Positions 1 through 5,595 of a stretch of DNA of 5,595 bases are shown piece after piece (position 1 is the first letter of the stretch; every line of letters starts with the position of its first letter). The stretch spans positions 1 through 5,595 of the forward strand of contig JAOZKS010000184.1 of NCBI GenBank assembly GCA_029935255.1, written 5' to 3'. Below the pieces are notes generated by a model, which was given only the letters and a program-made list of their open reading frames with translations, was not told the DNA's origin and made no database searches. Both the position numbers and the translations under genes were made by a program. Source of the DNA: Pontiella sp. GTDB taxonomy: Bacteria > Verrucomicrobiota > Kiritimatiellia > Kiritimatiellales > Pontiellaceae.

Positions 1-58
1 GGGCGCACTACAAATTATCGACGGAAAAGCCAAAGTGGTGAAAGAACAGTTCTGCTAG
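1..58 (+). CDS. C-terminal end of a possible convergent gene (ferredoxin-like tail), partial
   Basis: Read from base 2, the plus strand is open for 18 codons and ends with TAG at 56-58, giving GALQIIDGKAKVVKEQFC. The run 'GAL.I.DGKA.VV.E.FC' resembles the linker between the two cluster motifs of 2[4Fe-4S] ferredoxin-type domains (first motif ending CP.GA, then a DGKA-type strand, then the first Cys of the second motif). Here the frame stops immediately after that Cys, so if it is such a protein its second cluster motif is missing. Eighteen open codons can easily arise by chance. The case for a real gene is the protein-like composition and the exact abutment with the stop of the convergent fucosidase gene. 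The family assignment is inference, and the rest lies outside the window. Confidence 0.3.
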   Translation, partial: GALQIIDGKAKVVKEQFC

Positions 59-1785
59 TTTACCGGCGGAAACAGCTCGAACTCCGCAAAGATAAACTTT
101 TTTGTATTGGAAATGGCGAGGCGAAAGCGGTCGGACGTCACAGGCTCATCCAGAAACTTCATGGTTTCCCAGTTTAGTTTAAGATTTTTCGGAGAGATCG
201 TTTTCCACCCCTTGGAACCATCGGGAACCTGAAGTTCAACGGTATGCCGAGGCGACCATTCATCGCCGCGCGCCACACAGAAACTGGCGATCGTTACCGG
301 TTCATCAAAGGCGGCCTCGACCCAGATGTCCCTTTCGCCATCCTTCAAGGCGGCCGACCAGTAGGTCGTCGCGTTTTGATCGGTCAGGTTTTTCAGTTGC
401 TCCTGACTGTGCGAGGCCGCCAACTTGGCTTGCGACATGAGCAGCCTTTTCCGCGGAAGCGGCTTAACCGCCAGCGATTCACCATCAAAGGAAAGTTCCA
501 CCGTGGTCACGATTTTTTGTCGATCTGAGCGTGGGACATCTACCACAAAGCCGTTGTTCGCTTTTGTTGTTGTAACCTTACCTCCTGATAGGACGCGGGC
601 GGATTTCAACTGGAGCCCCTCCAAGCCTTGGAACTGCAGTCCACCGTTTGCGGGCCAACGGAAGATATGGAGGAAGACGCGGTTATCCTTGCAGGTGGCC
701 ACGCCCCACGGTCCGGGCAAATAGGGGCCACCCCGCGAGCCACGAATGCTTTCCTCTCCGTGTACACTCCACCAATCGGCCAACTGCTCAAAACGCTCGC
801 GCTCCACGGGATTGACGGAGCCATCGCCCATCGGACCGATATTGAGTAGGATGTTGCCATCGCCGCCCCAAGTATAGAGCAGGATTTCCATCAGCTGCTC
901 GAGTTTTTTCGGCCCACAGGCGGGATTATAACCCCACTGGCTGGTCGTGGTATGGCACGCTTCCCAATTATGATCGCGGTTAAAGTAGCTGATGGTGTGT
1001 TCCGGCGTGTAGAAATCGGCGCCGGCCCCGCCGCGGTCGTTGACCATCGCATCGGGCTGAAGATGCCGGATCGCCGCCATGATCTCCCGCGATGTATCTC
1101 CCCAGGCTCCGGGGCCCATGCCATCGAACCAGATTTCATAAATTGGCCCATATTTCGTCAACAGTTCGCTCATCTGCTGTTTGTAGAATTTGATATAGCG
1201 ATCGTGATGATGGTCGGAATCACAGTCCGGGTGATACCAATCGCGCGGAGAATAATAGATGCCAAAATTCATTCCCTTACGAGAACAAGCATCGGACAGT
1301 TGTTTTGTGATGTCCTTTTTATACGGCGTACTGGCCATATCATAATCCGTGACGGCAGAATCAAACATGGAAAAGCCCGCATGATGTTTTGTAGTAAAAA
1401 CCACATACCCAACTCCAGCGCGCTTGGCCATATCCATCATCTCATCGGGATCGAACTTGACGGGATTGAACGTCTTGTATTGCGCGTCGTACACCTCGGG
1501 TTCCAACGTTGAAATTTTATAGGGCTTCCCGCCGGTGCGATGACTCAGGCTGGTTCGCCCATGGCCGATCTGTTTGCCCAGCTGACTGACCGGATCCCAA
1601 TGGATAAACATGCCGAAACGCTTGTCCTTCCATGCTTCATGCGCTTCGTGCGAAGCGCTTGGAAGCTGTATCGACCGGTCGACCTTAAACTCCTGAATCT
1701 CAAAATTAACATCCTCGCCCCAAGATGGAACGGATATCAATCCCGCTATGGCCAATACACTCAATAAACCTCTTTGTTTGTTCAT
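55..1785 (-). CDS. Exported GH29 alpha-L-fucosidase with C-terminal discoidin-like domain
   Basis: Predicted to hydrolyse terminal alpha-L-fucose from glycans by the retaining mechanism of family GH29. The ATG at 1783-1785 (576 residues) is preferred over the in-frame ATG four codons upstream, because GGAG lies six bases before it and nothing comparable precedes the upstream one. Residues 1-23 form a Sec signal peptide (Lys/Arg, then a hydrophobic core ending near PSWG). The catalytic domain spans about 50-380: FGMFIHWD (60-64), TTKHHAGF (131-138), YYSPRDWY, then YGPIYEIWFDG, in which Asp221 is the expected nucleophile. TPE (Glu262) and NWEAC (Glu275) follow, then the NILLNIGP motif (311-318). 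Which Glu is the acid/base is not clear; both lie in regions conserved in this subgroup. About 452-572 is a beta-sandwich resembling F5/8 type C (CBM32-like) domains. The family usually has HWG where this has HWD, and often KHHDGF where this has KHHAGF. It is probably the last gene of the operon; its stop overlaps the convergent plus-strand stop. Confidence 0.93.
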   Translation of the reverse strand: MNKQRGLLSVLAIAGLISVPSWGEDVNFEIQEFKVDRSIQLPSASHEAHEAWKDKRFGMFIHWDPVSQLGKQIGHGRTSLSHRTGGKPYKISTLEPEVYDAQYKTFNPVKFDPDEMMDMAKRAGVGYVVFTTKHHAGFSMFDSAVTDYDMASTPYKKDITKQLSDACSRKGMNFGIYYSPRDWYHPDCDSDHHHDRYIKFYKQQMSELLTKYGPIYEIWFDGMGPGAWGDTSREIMAAIRHLQPDAMVNDRGGAGADFYTPEHTISYFNRDHNWEACHTTTSQWGYNPACGPKKLEQLMEILLYTWGGDGNILLNIGPMGDGSVNPVERERFEQLADWWSVHGEESIRGSRGGPYLPGPWGVATCKDNRVFLHIFRWPANGGLQFQGLEGLQLKSARVLSGGKVTTTKANNGFVVDVPRSDRQKIVTTVELSFDGESLAVKPLPRKRLLMSQAKLAASHSQEQLKNLTDQNATTYWSAALKDGERDIWVEAAFDEPVTIASFCVARGDEWSPRHTVELQVPDGSKGWKTISPKNLKLNWETMKFLDEPVTSDRFRLAISNTKKFIFAEFELFPPVN

Positions 1786-1791
1786 TCCTAA

Positions 1792-1795
1792 CTCC
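1792..1795 (-). promoter_or_regulatory. Ribosome binding site (GGAG) of the fucosidase
   Basis: GGAG on the minus strand lies six bases upstream of the ATG at 1783-1785. It overlaps the upstream in-frame ATG GAG at 1792-1797, which itself has only AT-rich sequence before it. This decides the start in favour of the shorter protein, MNKQRG..., which is also a cleaner signal peptide. Confidence 0.65.
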
Positions 1796-1825
1796 ATTAT
1801 TTAAGATATTTTGTATTTCATATAA

Positions 1826-1838
1826 GGAACTACGTTCC
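1826..1838 (-). terminator. Short hairpin just after the sulfatase stop
   Basis: The minus strand reads GGAAC-GTA-GTTCC, a perfect 5 bp stem with a 3 base loop, starting three bases after the sulfatase TAA. It is followed by TTATATG, not by a true T-run, so it is a poor intrinsic terminator. It may instead protect an mRNA 3' end or simply be chance. The fucosidase starts about 40 bases further on, which argues that most transcription continues. Confidence 0.25.
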
Positions 1839-1840
1839 AG

Positions 1841-3391
1841 TTAGTGCGATACCGTCGCTGTATCGGATGTCATCTGATGCAGTTCTTCTTGCATGCCCTT
1901 CGCGAGATCAATTTTATCTCGATAACGATTTCGACGCTGGCCGATATCTTCATCCAAGTTGTAGAGCGCAAAGGGTTGATCGCTTTCCTCAAACCCATTT
2001 TCCTGATTCCAACCCTTTGGCGGAACCTTTCTTTCACCATCTGGACAGTCGTAATAAATCCAGGGTCCACGACGTAGGGCAAATTGGTTTTTCGAAGCAC
2101 TATGCACGATGCTTCTTCGGGGATTATCACTCGTCTTGCCACTGCGCCAAAGCGGCAATAAATTATGGCTATCTTCGGCCATATCCTCAGATAACGGAAA
2201 CCCGACAACCGCGGCAACGGTTGCAAAAATGTCGACTTGCGAAACCAAGGAATCAGAAACGGTGTTGGCGGGAACCTGCCCCGGCCACCATACGATGAAA
2301 GGCAGGCGATGTCCTGCTTCCCATAGATCCGATTTGGTTCCTCGCAAGGGCCCCATGGAACGATGATTGTATTTACGTGCCCGTTCATAGGAAAATTTTT
2401 CAGCGCCATTATCCGCCGTGAAAACAATCAAGGTATTGTCGAGTAGCTGCTGTTTTTCAAGCTCCTTGAGTAGTCGTCCCAGACTGGCGTCACTTTGATG
2501 GACATAGTCGCCATAGCCCCCCGCCTCGGTGCTTCCAATAAACTCTGGACTAGGTGAAATAGGTGTGTGGGGGCTGGTCCATGACCAGTAAAGAAAAAAG
2601 GGATGATCCTGTTGAGCCTGCTCTTCCACCCAAGAGATCGCCCGTTCGGTCAAACGGGGCATAACGGCATCGAGTCGCCAGCCGGGAGCCGCGAGACCGG
2701 GGCGGCAATCATGATTACCCTCGGCGACTGCGGGTTGTGGCTCAAACGTTTCGGTGGGTGGGACAAGAACACGGTCATTTTCAATCCATGTGTACGGAGG
2801 CATGTTGGGAATATCATCCCCGAAATAATAATCGAATCCATGATCAATGGGCCCTTCTGAAATTCGGCGAGTCCAGTCGAACATGTCGGCAGACGCCTCC
2901 CGCAAGGAAGCCGGTTTCTTGTCGTCTCCAAGGAACAGCCCCCCCCAATCCCAACCCAAATGCCACTTCCCGATGCATGCAGTGTGGTAGTTACACTTTC
3001 CCAGCATTTCAGGAAGCGTCAACCGCGGTTCTATATTAAAGTGGGTGTTACCATATACAGGGACGACCCCGTGCATATTGATCCGCCAGTGATACCGACC
3101 GGTGAGCATGGCATAGCGGCTAGGGGAACAAACCGAAGCGGAACTATGGCCATCCGTAAAGCGCATCCCTTCCGCGGCGAGGCGATCCAAATGAGGCGTT
3201 GGAATTTTGGATTCTGGATTTTGGGAAGCGATATCGCCCCATCCCATATCATCCGCGTAAACAATAATGATATTGGGGAGCTTCGGCTCTCTTTTCTGAG
3301 CACAAACAGCGGGGCAGGAAAGCAAGAAACTCCCCGTTATCACCACAGACAACGCTCCGAAAAAATAGGATCTATTTAATATATATGTCAT
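1841..3391 (-). CDS. Exported type I (S1 family, arylsulfatase A-like) sulfatase
   Basis: Predicted formylglycine-dependent sulfatase that hydrolyses sulfate esters, probably on a polysaccharide; 516 residues, complete. Visible S1 motifs are: ADDMGWGD with metal ligands Asp47 and Asp48; SVCSPSR..LTGRY with Cys88 as the residue converted to formylglycine (C-x-P-x-R); GKWHLG with Lys142 and His144; SPHTP with His275; TADNGAEK with Asp327 and Asn328; and LRGTK with Lys353. All core catalytic and calcium-site positions therefore appear intact. The 'LTGRYHWR' and 'TACIGKWHLGWDWG' regions recall the arylsulfatase A/GALNS-like group (possibly SulfAtlas S1_15, from memory). The N-terminus is a signal sequence with a hydrophobic stretch at about 9-29. 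Cleavage after AVCA (28-31) is plausible, but FLLSC (22-26) could be a lipobox. Activity needs a maturase not seen here. It lies between the multidomain protein and the fucosidase on the same strand, suggesting shared substrate and transcription. Confidence 0.95.
   Translation of the reverse strand: MTYILNRSYFFGALSVVITGSFLLSCPAVCAQKREPKLPNIIIVYADDMGWGDIASQNPESKIPTPHLDRLAAEGMRFTDGHSSASVCSPSRYAMLTGRYHWRINMHGVVPVYGNTHFNIEPRLTLPEMLGKCNYHTACIGKWHLGWDWGGLFLGDDKKPASLREASADMFDWTRRISEGPIDHGFDYYFGDDIPNMPPYTWIENDRVLVPPTETFEPQPAVAEGNHDCRPGLAAPGWRLDAVMPRLTERAISWVEEQAQQDHPFFLYWSWTSPHTPISPSPEFIGSTEAGGYGDYVHQSDASLGRLLKELEKQQLLDNTLIVFTADNGAEKFSYERARKYNHRSMGPLRGTKSDLWEAGHRLPFIVWWPGQVPANTVSDSLVSQVDIFATVAAVVGFPLSEDMAEDSHNLLPLWRSGKTSDNPRRSIVHSASKNQFALRRGPWIYYDCPDGERKVPPKGWNQENGFEESDQPFALYNLDEDIGQRRNRYRDKIDLAKGMQEELHQMTSDTATVSH
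2939..2946 (-). repeat. G8 homopolymer tract inside the sulfatase gene
   Basis: Eight consecutive G residues on the minus strand, within the codons for Trp-Gly-Gly-Leu at residues 149-152, just after the GKWHLG motif. A slip of one base would shift the frame before most of the active site is made. The reading frame is intact as given. Confidence 0.9.
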
Positions 3392-3399
3392 TTATTAAG

Positions 3400-3405
3400 C
3401 TCTCT
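3400..3405 (-). promoter_or_regulatory. Weak ribosome binding site (AGAGAG) of the sulfatase
   Basis: The minus strand has AGAGAG eight bases upstream of the ATG at 3389-3391. It is a purine-rich, imperfect Shine-Dalgarno match. No other start lies nearby: the next in-frame Met is beyond the signal peptide, so the start at 3391 is kept. The surrounding leader and first codons are AT-rich, which favours an open initiation region. Confidence 0.4.
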
Positions 3406-3430
3406 TTTAGGGCGTCTGTTCAATTCGACA

Positions 3431-3462
3431 AAACGGTTGCACGGCATCAACCGTCACCGTTT
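3431..3462 (-). terminator. Intergenic inverted repeat with two alternative stems
   Basis: Lies 14 bases past the stop codon of the large multidomain gene. On the transcript, the 3' arm CAACCGTTT (3439-3431) can pair with the nearby ACGGTTG (3454-3448; 7 bp, 8 base loop) or with the more distal AAACGGT (3462-3456; 7 bp, with a small inner ACGG/CCGT stem). The run after the stem is only TTTTG. It may be a weak or partial terminator, or an mRNA processing or stability element between the first and second genes. The perfect arms are seen directly; the function is inference. Confidence 0.4.
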
Positions 3463-3476
3463 CGGCATTGGGAGAT

Positions 3477-5595
3477 TCATTCTAATTCCAATTCGACTTT
3501 CCAGAAGAACTCATCCTGATTGACCGTGTTCGTAATGGACGTGATCGGTGCTTTCCCGGGAATGGATGACAACTCCAAGATCCAGCTGTTGTCATAAAGG
3601 TTGGTCGTGTGCAGCACTCTATAGGACTTGCCTTCCACCCCCGACCACCCAAGAACCATTTCATTCGGGTTCTCGGTTCTTGTCAATCCTGAGAAGCGGA
3701 ACCGCGATGCAGCATTGGTTGGGTTCGTTCCGGCCAGATATTCATGCAAATCAATAGAACCGTCGGCATCGAAATCCATCATTCCATCCGAGACAGCATG
3801 ACCACCAAAGCAGTCATACTCCCACTCGTCGGGCATGCCATCCTCGTCCAGATCCAACACGACACCCAGCTCCAGCAGCGGGCCATTGGCACCGCCCTCG
3901 CTACTGGTCAATCGATGAATACTGGCATCCGTGGTGGTCGCATCCAATACGAAACTATAGATGCCGGCATTCGTAATCGCATCGGACAGATCCAGCTCGA
4001 ACCATGTATCGGTCGTCGCCGTAGCACTGGCTACCACCGTCGGGTTGACAGAAGCAAACGGAGCATTGGTCCAAACCAATGTTCCTTCATCCCATGAATT
4101 ATCGGAGAGCATCCGCACCTCGATATCCGTGTTGGCATCCTCGGCATAAAGCCGGAGAGTGGCATTGGTTACCTCGCCCAGTACCGTACGCAAATCAAAC
4201 TTGATGAATGTGCGACGGCTCCACCCTGTCGATCCGCGGATCAGCAGCTGATTATCTGAGCCATAGTTGTCATCCCCGTCGCTAGACGAGTAGACGTAGC
4301 TGTCCTCAAGTGGAGCATAGGAGAGATCCCCCGTTAGAGAAAGAGGATCGCCTGCAACGGAATCCAGCAAAACCAGCGACACATTCGCATTGGGTCGAAA
4401 GACCAGTTCAACCAGCGTAAGCCCCACCGACAATGTACTCGCGCTCTGGATCCAGTCTGTTCTGTAATACAGATCGGAAACCGAACCACTGAAAATGGAA
4501 ACGCCGTTTACAAATAGGGTTGCTTCATCGCATCCCGTGCATGTCAGATTCAGCATTTGTTCGGTAATTGCAGTGGCGGAAGCACTCAGTGCGGACATTT
4601 TCGTGTAGTCGCCGCTGCCCGGCAGAGCGGTGTGGTCTAGAACGTAGGCGCCTTCGGTATCCGGGGTGATGAGCTCACCGGCGAGAACCAGCGAGGAGAG
4701 ATCGGGAAGATAGTCGCTGGAAACAGTGCTCACCCGTGATGCGGTGAAGGCTCCGCTGAGGATCTTCTGCTCAGTTTTGAGTGTTCCATATTGAACGGCA
4801 TGGGCAATGAGCTCTAGATCCGTGAGGGTATAATCGACCTGATCGATCCCGATTCCGGCACGCCATTCCAACAGGGCCGCCTGAAGCGCATTGAATAAAT
4901 CCGCAGAAGATGCGGTTTCGAGGTAGAGCACTTCCCGATCCACATAGAGTCTTCCATTCTCGGTAGGAACGGCGATTTCTTCGCCCCATTGGTCATAGGC
5001 AACCAGATCGCCGATACCGCTCAGATCCACATCAAGGTCTGCCATCTTGGTGTTATTACCAGCCACCAAAGCGGCCACATAACGGGTGCCGAGCCCGGTT
5101 CGTTGTGTTTGAAAGGTTCCGATCAGAAACTCGGAGTCTTTTTCGATCACCCCGAGGGTGGTCGCGCCTTCAAGCACACGGTACATTCCGTTGAGAGCAA
5201 CGCAGGGCATCCCCGGAACACCGGTTCCTTTATTGCGCCAGTTGTTCTTTACACCGGTCTCGAAGGTATAAAGACACGTTGGGTTAACCGATGCGGAAAA
5301 CTGCGCGCCGTATGAAATATCCAGCAACACCCGCTGCGTATGTTCCCAGCCCTGGAGTTGCGAGTAGCTTGGGGTGGAAAAATAGAAACACTCCGACTGG
5401 CCAAATTCCAATCCATAGTTTTCGGCTCGGGCCTTATAGATCGACATGCGCTCGACCCCGGTGGCCGCGCCCGCCGCTTCCGGTGTGCTCAAGTCGAACC
5501 CGATCGGCATGATGGTAGCCGAACCATAGGCATGGAACGAGTACCCATCCGCATAGTTGGTTCCGCCCAGATCAAAGAACTCGGTGGAATAGGAT
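3477..5595 (-). CDS. Multidomain polysaccharide-active protein: putative glycoside hydrolase barrel end, DNRLRE domain and calcium loops (5' partial)
   Basis: The frame is open to the window edge, so the Met at 5508-5510 is internal; 705 residues are visible. Residues 1-95 look like the last strands of a clan GH-A-type TIM barrel: DGYSFHAYG (His21) resembles strand 6, and LEFGQSECFYFS (Glu68) resembles strand 7, where the nucleophile sits. About 110-200 is a beta-sandwich ending 'VAYDQWGEE...LYVDREVLYLE', as found after such barrels. A linker follows, then a beta-rich region (about 345-415) with CTGC and LFVNG. About 430-577 is a DNRLRE domain: EDSYVYSS, NQLLIRG, RRTFIKFDL, TNATLRLYA and a typical W..GTLVWTNAP. 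About 580-620 holds two 12-residue EF-hand-type loops (D.DEDGMPDEWE and D.DADGSIDLHE) with 'EYLAGTNP'. The tail has 'GKSYRVLHTTNL' and ends FFWKVELELE. It is first of the three same-strand genes here. The exact enzyme family is not recognised. Confidence 0.8.
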   Translation of the reverse strand, partial: SYSTEFFDLGGTNYADGYSFHAYGSATIMPIGFDLSTPEAAGAATGVERMSIYKARAENYGLEFGQSECFYFSTPSYSQLQGWEHTQRVLLDISYGAQFSASVNPTCLYTFETGVKNNWRNKGTGVPGMPCVALNGMYRVLEGATTLGVIEKDSEFLIGTFQTQRTGLGTRYVAALVAGNNTKMADLDVDLSGIGDLVAYDQWGEEIAVPTENGRLYVDREVLYLETASSADLFNALQAALLEWRAGIGIDQVDYTLTDLELIAHAVQYGTLKTEQKILSGAFTASRVSTVSSDYLPDLSSLVLAGELITPDTEGAYVLDHTALPGSGDYTKMSALSASATAITEQMLNLTCTGCDEATLFVNGVSIFSGSVSDLYYRTDWIQSASTLSVGLTLVELVFRPNANVSLVLLDSVAGDPLSLTGDLSYAPLEDSYVYSSSDGDDNYGSDNQLLIRGSTGWSRRTFIKFDLRTVLGEVTNATLRLYAEDANTDIEVRMLSDNSWDEGTLVWTNAPFASVNPTVVASATATTDTWFELDLSDAITNAGIYSFVLDATTTDASIHRLTSSEGGANGPLLELGVVLDLDEDGMPDEWEYDCFGGHAVSDGMMDFDADGSIDLHEYLAGTNPTNAASRFRFSGLTRTENPNEMVLGWSGVEGKSYRVLHTTNLYDNSWILELSSIPGKAPITSITNTVNQDEFFWKVELELE

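Noticed and set aside
952..1512. Plus-strand 186-codon open frame inside the fucosidase gene
   Set aside because: It lies entirely opposite a well-supported GH29 catalytic domain, its translation has no recognisable domain, and it is explained as antisense of the coding frame.
2960..3379. Plus-strand 139-codon open frame inside the sulfatase gene
   Set aside because: It is opposite the conserved S1 motifs including CSPSR, has no family resemblance, and is a shadow frame.
3392..3440. Internal sigma70-type promoter for the sulfatase
   Set aside because: TTGTCG and TTGAAC could be read as -35 boxes, but the hexamers at 17-18 bases match the -10 consensus poorly or would place the transcript start at the ATG.
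3714..3857. Cellulosomal dockerin
   Set aside because: The two calcium loops look dockerin-like, but the spacing, the 'EYLAGTNP' sequence and the following tail match the PVC-type C-terminal module better, and no cohesin is in view.
3744..4097. Plus-strand 117-codon open frame opposite the DNRLRE domain
   Set aside because: The minus frame encodes a recognisable DNRLRE domain and calcium loops; the plus frame shows only low-complexity, unassignable sequence.
5508..5510. ATG as the true start of the large minus-strand protein
   Set aside because: The frame stays open to the window edge for 28 more codons, and those codons encode the 'GYSFHAYG' part of the putative barrel, so the start is outside the window.

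Overview
This window most likely comes from a marine or sediment polysaccharide-degrading bacterium of the PVC superphylum, and Kiritimatiellota (Pontiella-like) is the best guess. The evidence is threefold. A secreted GH29 fucosidase sits next to an S1 sulfatase. The fucosidase reads like the planctomycete/verrucomicrobial form of the family. The first gene of the set ends in a calcium-loop module (DxDxDG repeats, 'EYLAGTNPTNAAS') and a 'GKSYRVLHTTNL' tail, both common in Verrucomicrobia, Kiritimatiellota and Planctomycetes. The taxon is inferred from recalled family resemblance; no search was run.

Layout: nearly the whole window is three genes on the minus strand, read from right to left. 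(1) 3477-5595 is the C-terminal 705 residues of a large multidomain protein whose N-terminus lies beyond the right edge. It has the end of what looks like a TIM-barrel glycoside hydrolase, two beta-sandwich regions, a DNRLRE (CBM96-like) domain, two EF-hand-type calcium loops and a short beta-rich tail. (2) After an 85-base gap holding a conspicuous inverted repeat, 1841-3391 encodes a complete exported type I sulfatase with a CSPSR formylglycine motif. (3) After a further 55-base gap, 55-1785 encodes a complete exported GH29 alpha-L-fucosidase with a C-terminal discoidin-like domain. The short gaps and common strand suggest one operon. At the left edge, the last 18 codons of a possible convergent plus-strand gene end on a CTAG palindrome that also supplies the fucosidase stop codon.

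How the genes may work together: the sulfatase would remove sulfate esters, the fucosidase would release terminal alpha-L-fucose, and the large protein would bind and probably cleave the polymer. A sulfated fucose-containing glycan such as fucoidan is the natural candidate substrate, but this is inferred from gene content. No transporter, regulator or sulfatase-maturing enzyme is visible. There is no RNA gene, CRISPR array or mobile element. No stretch over 300 bases lacks a gene.
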